44,025 bases of DNA from Candidatus Methylobacter oryzae (GTDB lineage: Bacteria; Pseudomonadota; Gammaproteobacteria; Methylococcales; Methylomonadaceae), in the NCBI GenBank assembly GCA_945861405.1, contig CAMAUL010000021.1:1-44025 (forward strand), in the 5' to 3' direction. Positions 1-8,238 of the stretch are shown piece after piece (the first letter of the stretch is position 1; every line of letters starts with the position of its first letter). Under the pieces are notes generated by a model. The model saw only the letters and a program-made list of their open reading frames with translations, was not told where the DNA came from and ran no database searches. A program made the translations under genes and the position numbers.

Positions 1-102
1 CGGAATACCATCTTTGGCGGCACGTTCCAATGCTTGCTCTTTAAGCTGTGATGTATATTTGTTACGAACAGCTGTAGTAGTTGATTCTTTCTTGATTTTC
101 AT
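1..102 (-). CDS. Transposase OrfA N-terminus (IS3-like), partial
   Basis: Reading leftward from an ATG at 102, 34 codons are open to the window edge. The peptide is basic and carries KYTSQLKEQALERAAKDG, which resembles the start of IS3-type OrfA proteins, where a helix-turn-helix for terminal-repeat binding follows. OrfA normally works with a frameshifted OrfB integrase product. Only the N-terminus is visible, so the family call rests on a short match and on the neighbouring repeat-like end. Confidence 0.5.
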   Translation of the reverse strand, partial: MKIKKESTTTAVRNKYTSQLKEQALERAAKDGIP

Positions 103-165
103 TGTTTACCTCGGTTTTAGAGATTACTCTCTTAGCCGGGTGTCCGCTAGATTGGGGCAAGATCA
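1..165 (-). mobile_element. IS3-family-like insertion sequence, one end (partial)
   Basis: The first 165 bases look like the upstream end of an insertion sequence read on the minus strand. They hold the beginning of an orfA-type transposase gene and, just outside it, a likely terminal inverted repeat beginning TGATCTTGCCCC (complement of about 154-165) with a CTAGCGGACA segment, as in many IS3-family ends. The rest of the element lies before the window, so its other end, direct repeats and completeness cannot be judged. Confidence 0.5.
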
Positions 166-269
166 CCATCAGCAAGCCAAAGAAAAAGCGCAGTCCAAAA
201 TAGCCATATATGTGGTGCGGCCCATACCTTATCGTTGACAAGTCTTATAAAACACTTATAATTTAACTT

Positions 270-528
270 ATGAACGATATTAACTGGAAACCCAAAGCCC
301 TGAAGCAAGCTGAAAAGAATTAAGGAAGCCGCCGTGCGTCAAAGGATTTATACCGAAGTTCAAGCGCTGGCCAATTTTCCGAATTGCCAAGGCGTTAAAA
401 AACTGACTAACCATGCCTACAGCTACCGCCTGCGGGTGGGGGATTTCCGGGTGTTTTTCGAGTTCGACGGCGACGTACGTATTATTGACATTGAAGAGGT
501 GAAAAAACGCGATGAGCGCACTTACTAA
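270..528 (+). pseudogene. RelE/HigB-type toxin gene, frameshifted
   Basis: From an ATG at 270 the reading frame gives MNDINWKPKALKQ and then stops at 321. The remainder of a RelE/HigB-superfamily toxin continues in another frame, from KRIKEAAVRQRIY to FRVFFEFDGDVRIIDIEEVKKRDERTY at 528. Removing one G near 306-309 joins the two into a normal-looking protein of about 85 residues. Such toxins are ribosome-dependent mRNA nucleases. A GTG at 334 could start a 64-residue fragment without the first helix, which is unlikely to be active. The 3' end overlaps the antitoxin gene by 17 bp, as expected for a coupled pair. Confidence 0.75.
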
Positions 529-844
529 CTACCAGACCATTCTAGGAAACGACGGCAAACCGGCGTTTGTGGTGCTGCCTTACGCTGATTTCGTGAAATT
601 GCCCGGCGTTGTCCGCCTTGGCATGATCCCCAATGCCGTTGTTGGCAAGCGCATCATGGATGAGGTCAGCATGCTGCAAGCTTGGCGCGAATACCTGATG
701 TTGACTCAAACCGACATGGCAGAACGGATGGGCATTAGCCAAGCCGGTTACGCGCAGATTGAGGCCGCCAAGCGTCCGCGCAAAGCCACACTGCAAAAAG
801 CCGCCGATGCTTTGGGTATTACGCTGGAACAGTTGGCTTATTAA
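512..844 (+). CDS. XRE-family antitoxin, intact partner of the broken RelE/HigB-type toxin
   Basis: This 110-residue protein has an N-terminal segment (about residues 5-30, ILGNDGKPAFVVLPYADFVKL) resembling Phd-like antitoxins, and a C-terminal XRE/Cro helix-turn-helix (about 62-108, LTQTDMAERMGISQAGYAQIE). Proteins of this build neutralise RelE/HigB-type toxins and repress their own operon. The ATG lies inside the toxin's 3' end, so translation was probably coupled. The frame is uninterrupted although the toxin is broken; it may persist as a repressor or as an anti-addiction antitoxin. Confidence 0.8.
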   Translation: MSALTNYQTILGNDGKPAFVVLPYADFVKLPGVVRLGMIPNAVVGKRIMDEVSMLQAWREYLMLTQTDMAERMGISQAGYAQIEAAKRPRKATLQKAADALGITLEQLAY

Positions 845-858
845 GTCTGTAAGCTGGA

Positions 859-1272
859 ATGTTTAATTATCCCGTTATCCTAACCCCAGACGAAGGCACT
901 ATACTGGTCACGTTTCCCGATGTGCCGGAAGCCATCACTTTTGGCAATACGACAGAAGAAGCCTTACTCCATGCGGTTGATGCACTGGAAACCGCTTTAT
1001 CGTTTTATGTCGAGGCCAGAAAACCTTTACCGGAGCCGTCCGTACGTCCTGATTTACCCACTGTCAGGCCTTCCGCGCTGGAGGGGATTAAGTTGGCTGT
1101 TTATCGGGAAATGATGATACAAGGGATCAGAAAGGCTGAGTTAGCACGCCGCTTAGGCTGGAAAGCGCCCCAGATCGATCGGCTGTTTGACCTTGGGCAC
1201 GCCTCCCGGCTGGATCAATTGGAAGCCGCCGCTAACGCGCTGGGTAAACATATTGATGTGACGCTGGCTTAG
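859..1272 (+). CDS. HicB-family antitoxin, orphan
   Basis: The 137-residue product begins with a HicB fold (about residues 3-60: YPVILTPDEGTILVTFPDVP followed by the TTEEALLHAVDALE helix) and ends with a helix-turn-helix (about 90-135, KAELARRLGWKAPQIDRLFD). HicB proteins neutralise the small RNase HicA and bind operator DNA. hicA normally lies directly next to hicB. Here the 14 bp upstream and the methylase remnant downstream leave no room for it, so this copy is an orphan. It begins 14 bp after the XRE antitoxin stop and may be co-transcribed with it. The ribosome binding site is weak. Confidence 0.8.
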   Translation: MFNYPVILTPDEGTILVTFPDVPEAITFGNTTEEALLHAVDALETALSFYVEARKPLPEPSVRPDLPTVRPSALEGIKLAVYREMMIQGIRKAELARRLGWKAPQIDRLFDLGHASRLDQLEAAANALGKHIDVTLA

Positions 1273-1284
1273 GTAGTCTAGAAC

Positions 1285-1309
1285 GTCGGGCATAAAGAGC
1301 ATGCCCGAC
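1285..1309. terminator. Hairpin after the hicB gene
   Basis: A perfect 9-bp stem (GTCGGGCAT at 1285-1293 with ATGCCCGAC at 1301-1309) closes a 7-base loop twelve bases after the hicB stop. No T-run follows, so it could stabilise a 3' end or be a weak terminator. Confidence 0.35.
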
Positions 1310-1314
1310 TACAG

Positions 1315-1599
1315 CTACTTATTTATCCAACCTCCCAACAGCCCCGTCAAACTCCACACCCCCATCTCACACCCCACAAACCGACGCCCCAACCCCCTGC
1401 AGGCTATCGCCGTCGAGCCGCTGCCGACAAAGGTATCCAGCACCATATCGCCCGGCTTGGAACTGGCCTCGATAATATGCCGCATCAGAACCAGCGGCTT
1501 TTCGCAGGGATGTTTACCTGATGAATACCTTTGCACCGGCTTAAAGTCCCAGACGTTGGTGTAATGGACGTGCTTGGTCACCGCAAAGTGGCGGCGCAA
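1315..1599 (-). pseudogene. DNA (N4/N6) methyltransferase remnant
   Basis: The frame encodes the C-terminal part of a DNA methylase of the N4-cytosine/N6-adenine class: HPCEKPLVLMRHIIEASSKP, then GDMVLDTFVGSGSTAIACRG with the DxFxGSGS S-adenosylmethionine-binding motif, then GRRFVGCEM. After GCEM it runs into unrelated residues and stops. Upstream a stop interrupts the frame, and a short open piece in another frame (MAEHAQKELDALRILE, about 1590-1652) may be more of the same gene. The target-recognition and DPPY portions are missing, so the gene is dead, probably a relic of a phage or restriction-modification locus. Confidence 0.7.
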
Positions 1600-1832
1600 A
1601 GCTCAAGGATTCGTAACGCGTCCAGCTCTTTTTGGGCATGTTCGGCCATGAACACATGGTAATTACGATGTATCACCTACTCCCATATTTGCCAGCATAA
1701 TATGCTATTTTTCATGTGCCGTTAACAATGGCTTGCTTTGTACGCCGGAAGGCCAGCTATTTCCCTGGTATGTAAAAATCGCCTCCGAGAGCTGGGAGCT
1801 GCGGATCAAACACTTTGTGGCGCGGCTTAGAT
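1600..1832. other. Intergenic stretch with possible gene debris
   Basis: There is no complete gene here. A plus-strand frame open to about 1840 ends in FPWYVKIASESWELRIKHF, which reads like the tail of a real protein, but I do not recognise the family. It overlaps the 3' end of the oxidase gene on the other strand by a few bases. Confidence 0.3.
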
Positions 1833-3464
1833 TTATTTAATAAGAAAATCCCGCATCATGCCCATGTCTTCGTGTTCCAGATTGTGGCAGTGGTACATGA
1901 ACAGGCCTTTAAAATCATTAAACGGTTTTAATATCGTGACCTTCTCGCCCGGCATTACCAGCACCGTATCTTTCCAGCCGTTCTGTATAAATCCAGAGGA
2001 AACGGTGGCGTAGCTATCGCCGGAACGCGAACTCACTTCCCGTTTGACGATTTGGAACTGTTCGCCATGTAAATGCATAGGGTGAGGCATATCCATCATC
2101 ATGCCGTGCATGCCGCTGCCGTCAAAACCGTTATCGAACTCGATTAATTGCAGGCTGTTAACCGGGATAATTTCATCCGGCTGAATGTCGTCCATTTTAT
2201 AAGAACGGCCATTAAGCAGGGCTGACATGTGCTGCATGGATAAGGCGATGGTTTTGGGGTTGTTCGTATTTGCAGCATCTTTGATACGTAACGGAGTGAT
2301 GGGGGTAAGCGTTTTGGGTAAGGTGTGGTTGCCTTGCTCCTTTTTGGTGACCCGGATTTTTAACAGCGGGTAGTCCGATCCTGAGGGCAAGGTGCTGACT
2401 GACATCATTCCTCCGCCCATCATGCCGCCCTCCATCATACCTCGTCCGTGTCCACCCATCATGCCACCGCCCATCATACCCATGCCGCCATGCGAGGCAG
2501 CATCAAACTGAAGACTGCGCAAGTTCAGCTCGGAGCCTATCTCCCGCTGGCTAAAGTCCATCCATAATTCCAGTCGTTCTCCCGGAGCCAGCATCATATA
2601 CGCATGTTGCTCGGGACTTTCCAGCAAGCCGCCGTCAACGCCTATGACGGTGAGGGGCGTACCGTCGTCCCAGGCGAGTTTATAAATACGGGAATTAGAG
2701 CCGTTGACCAGTCGGAGCCGGTAGGCGCGGGTCGCCACCGGCAACACAAAATCAGGCCGACCGTTGACCAGGATCTGGTCGCCCAAAAAACCCTGCATGC
2801 GTTGCATCATGTGAGCCGAATAAGCCAGTTGGTTTTGACCGTCAAAACTGCGATCCTGAATCACCAGCGGAACGTCAAAGTCGCCGCTCGGTAAACTAAG
2901 CGCCTGTTCCTGATCGTCGCTGACGATTAACAGACCCGCCAAGCCGGAATACACCTGTCTGGCGGTGACGCTATGGGTATGGGCGTGATAAAAATAGGTG
3001 CCTGCCCGGTTGAGTATCTCGAACTCATAGATGTAAGTTTCGCCGCGATCAATCGCATACATGGGGTTGCCGTCCATGTTGGCGGGTACATGCAGGCCGT
3101 GCCAGTGCAGAATCGATTGCGCCGGTAAATTATTGTTAAGAATCAGCCTGACCTTTTGGCCTTTCTTAAAACGCAGGGTAGGGGCCAGATAAGTGCCGTC
3201 ATTATTATCCAGCACCCCTGAAGCGCCTTTGATGACTTTGCCGGTGATTTTCCATACGCGGGTTTTCTCGCCTTTTAAAATGGCTACCTCAGCCGTGTTC
3301 ATGGTCAGGTCAATCTCAACGTCGGGAAGAAAATCGGCAGAGGGTTTGTTGACCCTGGAAAATTCGCCAGCCGCCTGCGTCCAGCTCGGGTAAGTGACCG
3401 CTCCGGCGATACCGATTGCGGCATATTTTAAAAGTTTGCGGCGTTGCAGATTGGTCGTTTTCAT
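1833..3464 (-). CDS. Multicopper oxidase, CueO/CopA-like, Tat-exported
   Basis: This 543-residue protein starts with a twin-arginine signal (QRRKLLKYAAIGIAGAV, residues 7-23) and has three cupredoxin domains. Copper ligands are visible at HWHG (about 120-123), HAHTH (160-164), HPMHLHGEQF (about 460) and HCHNLEHEDMGM (about 525), giving a full type 1 site and trinuclear cluster. A Met-rich insert (about 325-357, repeated GGMM) matches the substrate-gating and Cu(I)-binding segment of CueO. The expected role is periplasmic oxidation of Cu(I) to Cu(II) with O2 as acceptor, giving copper tolerance. No copper sensor or efflux gene lies next to it. A GAGGTAAG precedes the ATG. A laccase-like or Mn/Fe oxidase role is possible. 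Confidence 0.88.
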   Translation of the reverse strand: MKTTNLQRRKLLKYAAIGIAGAVTYPSWTQAAGEFSRVNKPSADFLPDVEIDLTMNTAEVAILKGEKTRVWKITGKVIKGASGVLDNNDGTYLAPTLRFKKGQKVRLILNNNLPAQSILHWHGLHVPANMDGNPMYAIDRGETYIYEFEILNRAGTYFYHAHTHSVTARQVYSGLAGLLIVSDDQEQALSLPSGDFDVPLVIQDRSFDGQNQLAYSAHMMQRMQGFLGDQILVNGRPDFVLPVATRAYRLRLVNGSNSRIYKLAWDDGTPLTVIGVDGGLLESPEQHAYMMLAPGERLELWMDFSQREIGSELNLRSLQFDAASHGGMGMMGGGMMGGHGRGMMEGGMMGGGMMSVSTLPSGSDYPLLKIRVTKKEQGNHTLPKTLTPITPLRIKDAANTNNPKTIALSMQHMSALLNGRSYKMDDIQPDEIIPVNSLQLIEFDNGFDGSGMHGMMMDMPHPMHLHGEQFQIVKREVSSRSGDSYATVSSGFIQNGWKDTVLVMPGEKVTILKPFNDFKGLFMYHCHNLEHEDMGMMRDFLIK

Positions 3465-3799
3465 CAGTACTTACCTCGTTCAATTGATATTTGTATGCCG
3501 TTGCAAGTTTGGATCATGATTTTCGCAACGTGGTGAAGCTGTTTGCAGCTGAGGTTAAGAAGAAAGCCCCATGCACGGGCGAATTGATTCGCCTTTGATC
3601 TACATTTAACATCAAGGTATAGGAAAGGGGGTATCCGTTGAATTAGTATAAACACTTAGCGACCGGTTTTGCAGTATCTAAGAGTCTTTTTTTTCATGGG
3701 CTATGACATCGGTAAATATTGAAGGCAATATGCAACGGGAGTGCAAGCTTCGCCTAGAGTGTCTATTTTTGGCGAAGCCATTGTTGACGTGAATTATGA
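3465..3799. other. Intergenic, no convincing gene
   Basis: This is the upstream region of the oxidase gene. A 63-codon minus-strand frame abuts the oxidase start but has no recognisable features. Around 3736-3775 there are inverted fragments (GTGCAAGCTTCGCC and GGCGAAGCC) that resemble the palindrome at 40983-41028. Confidence 0.4.
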
Positions 3800-4207
3800 C
3801 TAGGGTTCCAGCCAGCCGGTTACCATTTCATCGGCATTAAAATCAACTTCGCCGCCGCTAGGGTCGGGGAAATACCATGCCTCGCCCGTTTTCCATTTAT
3901 CAATTTTACCGGGTTTTCCGAGCAGTGACGTGACTTCGGCTTTTGATAGGTTCACTTGCAAAGATTGCCACGGATTGCCACCTACTTTTTTTGTTTGTAC
4001 TTTAGCCGTTTCAAGGGCTTTGACAGGTTGGGCAGATTCCAATTCTTGTACCCGTTTCTTAAGGGCTTCATTTTCCAGCCTCAATTCCTGAATTTCAGTT
4101 GACTCCTCGGCCCATGCATTATTCGAATAACAAAATAGCGCGATTGCAGCCATCAACATTAAATGGCGAATTAATCTTGTTGTTTGATGAGATAAGGAAA
4201 TAATCAT
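3800..4207 (-). CDS. Small secreted coiled-coil protein with SmpA/BamE-like end
   Basis: I place the start at 4207 (MIISLSHQ), where an AGGA lies just upstream; the open frame runs further but lacks a better site. The 135-residue product has a hydrophobic signal segment (HLMLMAAIALFCYSNNAWA), a short coiled coil (EIQELRLENEALKKRVQELE) and a C-terminal region (LSKAEVTSLLGKPGKIDKWK, then WYFPDPSGGEV) that resembles the SmpA/OmlA/BamE fold. No lipobox cysteine is obvious, so it is probably soluble in the periplasm. Its function is unknown. Confidence 0.6.
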   Translation of the reverse strand: MIISLSHQTTRLIRHLMLMAAIALFCYSNNAWAEESTEIQELRLENEALKKRVQELESAQPVKALETAKVQTKKVGGNPWQSLQVNLSKAEVTSLLGKPGKIDKWKTGEAWYFPDPSGGEVDFNADEMVTGWLEP

Positions 4208-4378
4208 TAGGGTTCCTAATTTAAAGTTTACAGCACTGAAAATTTGGCAATTAGCCAAGGAAGCGAGACAAAAACTTTGTGTTTCACCATCAACTGAATA
4301 TGATTCGATTGTACTCTCGCTGGATATTTTTCCATAGATTGATTTAAAGATTCAGAATTATTTAGCCATCGATAACGG

Positions 4379-4678
4379 GTGCGATTCAAACTGATGTGGT
4401 TATGCTAGTTCCCAAGCTGGAGCTCTCATCGTTATACACAAGTGTCTGCGAGACACCGTCATTCTGGCAGGGATGCCGGAATCTAGGCACAGGGATGTAA
4501 AAGCTTGAAAACCCCCGGTACCTCTAAGCAACTGGCGAGGTTCGAAAGTTACCGTCCATGGCGCTGGATACCGGCATCCATGCCGGTATGACGACTCTTG
4601 GACAGAGTTGTGTATAACGACGAGAGCTGGAGCTTGGGAACTAGCGAAATCAGGATTTCACATCAGTTTGAATCGCAC
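4379..4678. repeat. Three-level nested inverted repeat (about 300 bp)
   Basis: Three inverted repeats sit one inside another. The outer arms GTGCGATTCAAACTGATGTG (4379-4398) match their complement at 4659-4678. The middle arms CTAGTTCCCAAGCT...TCGTTATACACAA (4405-4442) match 4608-4644. The inner arms CGTCATTCTGGCAGGGATGC... (4457-4485) match 4564-4593. No coding frame is present. The middle arms recur at 9219-9620 around a different core. The structure suits successive insertion of small palindromic or MITE-like elements into one another. Confidence 0.8.
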
Positions 4679-4750
4679 ATCGATAACCGTATCGAGATGA
4701 TTGAACCTAAGTTGGTTTATAATGCCAATCGGCTCCATACTTAATATATA

Positions 4751-4819
4751 AAGGAGGATTGAAAGCCTTTTATGCGGTATTTTATGATTAACACTTTGAC
4801 CACTGTGAACCATGTCTGA
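4751..4819 (+). other. Possible leader peptide before dnaB
   Basis: A strong AAGGAGGA at 4751-4758 lies far from the dnaB ATG but 13 bases before another ATG at 4772. That ATG opens a 15-codon frame (MRYFMINTLTTVNHV) ending at 4819, overlapping the dnaB start. The dnaB start itself has no good Shine-Dalgarno sequence and cannot be extended upstream, because an in-frame stop lies at 4806. Translational coupling is possible. Confidence 0.25.
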
Positions 4820-6203
4820 AAACTATTCGTTTGATCGTGATTATTCGCTGGATTCCTTAAAAATCCCGCCCAACTCCATTCAGGCCGAGCAATCGGTGTT
4901 GGGCGGCTTGATGCTGGACAACCAAACCTGGGATTCGGTATCGGACAAGGTGGTGGAAAGCGATTTTTATCGCCGGGATCACCGGCTGATTTTCAAGACC
5001 ATTGAGCAGCTTGCCGATAAACAGATCCCTTTTGATGTGATTACCATATCCGAAGCTCTGGAAGCGATAGGCGAGCTGGAGAATTCGGGCGGGTTGTCTT
5101 ATTTGGGCATGTTGGCCAAAGATACGCCCAGCGCCGCCAATATCGTCACCTACGCCAATATCGTTCGGGATCGGTCGGTGCTGCGCCAGTTGATTCATGT
5201 CGGCACCGATATTTCAGATTCCGCGTTCAATACCGAAGGCCGCGAGACCGCAGACCTGCTGGAAAATGCCGAGCGCGAGGTCTTCAAAATCGCCGAACAG
5301 CGGCAGCGGGGGCAGGGCGGTTTTGCCACCATCAAAACATTGCTGGCGCGCGCCGTCGACAAGATTGAAACGCTGTTCGAGCAGGAAGGCTCCATTACCG
5401 GGGCGGCTACCGGCTTTACCGATTTTGACGAGCTGACCTCCGGCCTGCAACCTGCCGACCTGATTATCGTGGCCGGACGGCCTTCGATGGGCAAAACCAC
5501 AATAGCGATGAACATGGCCGAGCATATCGCCATTAAGGGCGACAAACCGGTTGCAGTATTTAGCATGGAAATGCCCGGAGACTCGCTGGCGATGCGGATG
5601 ATGTCGTCATTAGGCCGCATCGACCAGCATAAAATCAGAACCGGCAAGCTGGAAGACGATGAGTGGCCGCGCCTGACCTCGGCCATCAACATGCTGGCGG
5701 AAACCAAGCTGTTCATCGACGATACCCCGGCGTTAACGCCGACCGAAGTGCGCTCAAGAGCCAGGCGTTTGGCGCGTGAACATGGCCAGCTGGGCCTGAT
5801 CGTACTGGATTACTTGCAGTTGATGCAGTCGCCGTCCAGTGGTGAAAACCGGGTGCAGCAGATTTCCGATATTTCCCGAGGCCTAAAGGCGCTGGCCAAG
5901 GAGCTAAACGTCCCTGTGGTAGCCTTATCCCAGCTTAACCGTAATCTTGAACAACGCCCCAATAAACGCCCGATGATGTCCGACTTGCGCGAATCCGGGG
6001 CTATCGAGCAGGACGCCGATTTGATCGTGTTTGTGTACCGGGACGAAGTGTATAACGAAGACAGTCCGGATAAAGGCATCGCCGAAATTATTATCGGCAA
6101 GCAGCGTAACGGCCCGTTGGGTACCGTCAGGCTTACTTTCCTGGGGCAATATACCCGTTTTGAGAATTTCGCGGGAAGCTATAACAGCGGGGACTATGAA
6201 TGA
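4812..6203 (+). CDS. dnaB: Replicative DNA helicase DnaB
   Basis: The 463-residue length and layout are typical of DnaB: an N-terminal primase-interacting domain (about 15-120), a linker, and a RecA-like helicase domain with Walker A GRPSMGKTT at residues 222-230, Walker B LIVLDYLQLM (about 332-341) and the DLRESGAIEQDAD segment. It forms the hexameric ring that unwinds DNA at the fork. alr follows with an ATGA overlap, a common gammaproteobacterial order. The usual upstream neighbours such as rplI are absent; a palindromic repeat and the copper oxidase region lie there instead. Confidence 0.97.
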   Translation: MSENYSFDRDYSLDSLKIPPNSIQAEQSVLGGLMLDNQTWDSVSDKVVESDFYRRDHRLIFKTIEQLADKQIPFDVITISEALEAIGELENSGGLSYLGMLAKDTPSAANIVTYANIVRDRSVLRQLIHVGTDISDSAFNTEGRETADLLENAEREVFKIAEQRQRGQGGFATIKTLLARAVDKIETLFEQEGSITGAATGFTDFDELTSGLQPADLIIVAGRPSMGKTTIAMNMAEHIAIKGDKPVAVFSMEMPGDSLAMRMMSSLGRIDQHKIRTGKLEDDEWPRLTSAINMLAETKLFIDDTPALTPTEVRSRARRLAREHGQLGLIVLDYLQLMQSPSSGENRVQQISDISRGLKALAKELNVPVVALSQLNRNLEQRPNKRPMMSDLRESGAIEQDADLIVFVYRDEVYNEDSPDKGIAEIIIGKQRNGPLGTVRLTFLGQYTRFENFAGSYNSGDYE

Positions 6204-7288
6204 CCCCGGCAGCTTATGCAGTGCTCGACCTGGATGCCGCCCGGCATAACCTGTCCAAAGTGCGCAGCATTGCGCCAAACGCCAAGGTCATGGCAGTCAT
6301 CAAGGCCAATGGCTACGGCCATGGCCTGCTGCGGATGGCGGCAGCCTTGCAGGATGTCGATGCTTTTGCCGTCGCCAGGGTCGATGAGGGCGTTCAATTG
6401 CGCAAGGCCGGGTTTAAAAACCGGATTGCCGTTTTGGAAGGCTTTACCGATGCCGAGGAATTGGATGAACTGCTGCATTACCAGTTGGACGCCGTGGTGC
6501 ATTGCCCGGCCCAGCTGAAGATTATGGAAGCCAGAACAGAACCTAGAGCCTGTTCGGTCTGGCTAAAGCTCGACACCGGCATGAACCGTCTGGGGTTCAA
6601 GACGGCAGAGTTCAATGCCGTTTATCAGCGCCTAAGCCAGTGCACACTGGTAAAGCAGCCGATCAGTCTGATGACCCATTTTGCCAGCGCCGATGATGTC
6701 AATGACGATCAAACATTAAAGCAAATCGATTTATTTAAGCGTACGGTTGCCGGTTTTTCCGGCGAACGCAGTCTAGCCAACTCGGCGGGCATCTTGGGTT
6801 GGGAGTCATCCTTAAACGATTGGGTGCGCCCCGGCGTTATGTTGTACGGCATCTCGCCGTTTCCCGATGCAACCGGTAACCAACTGGGGCTAAAGCCGGT
6901 TATGGCGCTACGTTCGCGGCTGATTGCGGTCAAGCCCATCGATGCGGGCGAGTCGGTCGGTTACGGCGGTAGCTGGACATGTGAAAAGTCCACCACGCTG
7001 GGCGTCGTGGCGATAGGCTATGGCGACGGCTATCCGCGTCACGCCAAAGCCGGAACGCCGGTACTGGTCAACGGCAAGCGTGTCTCGTTGATCGGCAGGG
7101 TGTCAATGGATATGATCACCGTCGATCTGGAAAACCAACCCGATGCCAAACCCGGCGACCCTGTAGTCTTGTGGGGCGAGAGCCTGCCGGTTGAAGAAAT
7201 CGCGCTCCGGGCCGATACCATACCTTATACGCTGGTGTGTGGAGTGACCCAACGGGTGCAGTTGGTTGAGAAACAGCATGAGCGGTAA
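6200..7288 (+). CDS. alr: Alanine racemase
   Basis: This 362-residue PLP enzyme interconverts L- and D-alanine for peptidoglycan. The PLP lysine is K35 in VIKANGYGHG and the second catalytic residue is Y255 in SVGYGGSW. IGRVSMDMITVDL and the GDPVVLWG segment are further family signatures. It overlaps dnaB by four bases (ATGA) and is surely co-transcribed and translationally coupled with it. The next genes downstream are decayed toxin-antitoxin loci rather than the usual housekeeping neighbours. Confidence 0.96.
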   Translation: MTPAAYAVLDLDAARHNLSKVRSIAPNAKVMAVIKANGYGHGLLRMAAALQDVDAFAVARVDEGVQLRKAGFKNRIAVLEGFTDAEELDELLHYQLDAVVHCPAQLKIMEARTEPRACSVWLKLDTGMNRLGFKTAEFNAVYQRLSQCTLVKQPISLMTHFASADDVNDDQTLKQIDLFKRTVAGFSGERSLANSAGILGWESSLNDWVRPGVMLYGISPFPDATGNQLGLKPVMALRSRLIAVKPIDAGESVGYGGSWTCEKSTTLGVVAIGYGDGYPRHAKAGTPVLVNGKRVSLIGRVSMDMITVDLENQPDAKPGDPVVLWGESLPVEEIALRADTIPYTLVCGVTQRVQLVEKQHER

Positions 7289-7389
7289 GTCCCCCAGTAT
7301 ATTTTTGCCCCAATGTGTTAGGTCGCCTAAAAGCGTCTACTGTTGGTGCGAAAAAATACTATTCAACCCGCGCGACTGTTATTTTTACA

Positions 7390-7660
7390 ATGAAACTGAT
7401 TTATAGAAAACATGCCATCATGCGCATGTTCGAGCGGGGTATATCGGAGGCGGACATTCGTAAAATTGTAAGCGCCGACGGCTATTGCCTGCTATCCAGA
7501 TGACAGACCGTATCCAAGCCAGTTACTATTGGGTTGGATCGACAATAAACCTATGCATGTTTTAACGGCGGCAATTGATAATGACGAAACCATTATTATC
7601 ACTGCTTATCACCCGGAGCTTGCGCTCTGGGAAGACGACTTCAAGAGGAGGCGCTCATGA
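7390..7660 (+). pseudogene. DUF4258-type toxin-like gene, frameshifted
   Basis: The first frame reads MKLIYRKHAIMRMFERGISE...IVSADG and stops at 7503. The second half continues in another frame from about 7480: YPDDRPYPSQLLLGWIDNKP, then ETIIITAYHPELALWEDDFK, ending at 7660. Together they give a complete DUF4258 protein of about 90 residues. That family is often paired with YgiT/MqsA-type zinc-finger antitoxins and is regarded as a candidate RNase-like toxin. The end overlaps the zinc-finger gene by ATGA. One net frameshift around 7470-7485 separates the halves. Confidence 0.75.
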
Positions 7661-7884
7661 AATGCCCTATTTGTAAACACGGCAACACGATTAGCGGTAC
7701 AGCCAGCATAACATTAGAAAGAAATGCCGCAACCTTGGTATTTAAGGATGTTCCCGCGCAGATTTGCAATAACTGCGGGGAGGAATACTTTACCGATAGC
7801 ATCACCCAAGCAATCATGCAGCAAGCTGAATCGGCCATTAGCCAAGGGGTGCAAATCGATGTGCGGCAATATAGAGCCGCATAG
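7657..7884 (+). CDS. YgiT/MqsA-type zinc-finger antitoxin
   Basis: The 75-residue protein has two CxxC pairs, CPIC (residues 3-6) and CNNC (about 37-40), with the GEEYFT motif typical of YgiT-type zinc-finger proteins (the N-terminal domain of MqsA). It lacks the DNA-binding C-terminal domain of full MqsA. It overlaps the frameshifted DUF4258 gene, its likely toxin partner, by ATGA, and an AAGAGGAGG lies just upstream. The gene is intact while the partner is not. Confidence 0.8.
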   Translation: MKCPICKHGNTISGTASITLERNAATLVFKDVPAQICNNCGEEYFTDSITQAIMQQAESAISQGVQIDVRQYRAA

Positions 7885-7929
7885 GCTGAGATTCAGTAGC
7901 GATATAAATTTGATACAAGGAATATAAAC

Positions 7930-8238
7930 ATGCGATTAAGCCAGCCGCAAGTCGATGTAATTTGTGCCAGTGCGGTAAAGAATTTCGGGCAATCGGCGCG
8001 GGTCTGGTTATTCGGTTCACGTATCGATGAGCAGAGCAAGGGCGGCGACATCGATCTTTATATTGAGCCGGAAATTCAGGAGCCTGCCGAGTTGGTCGAC
8101 GCAAAGCTGCACTTTTTGCTTGAATTGCATAAACAACTAGGCCAGCAAAAAATAGATGTCGTTATCCGCCGGGCTAACTTTAAAGAAGACTTGCCCATCT
8201 TTCGAATCGCTCGGGAAACCGGAGTGCAGCTATTATGA
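7930..8238 (+). CDS. MntA-type nucleotidyltransferase antitoxin
   Basis: This 102-residue minimal nucleotidyltransferase has the signature GSR-x8-GGDIDLYIE (about residues 29-45), with the two metal-binding aspartates in DIDL. MNT proteins of this size pair with HEPN toxins and silence them by attaching AMP to a tyrosine near the RNase active site. It overlaps the next gene by four bases (ATGA). The HEPN partner is broken by frameshifts, but this gene is intact. Confidence 0.85.
   Translation: MRLSQPQVDVICASAVKNFGQSARVWLFGSRIDEQSKGGDIDLYIEPEIQEPAELVDAKLHFLLELHKQLGQQKIDVVIRRANFKEDLPIFRIARETGVQLL

Noticed and set aside
3464-3655. 63-codon minus-strand frame touching the oxidase start (TGATG)
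   Set aside because: The junction looks like coupling, but the peptide has no family resemblance, no good start site and a composition like noncoding DNA.
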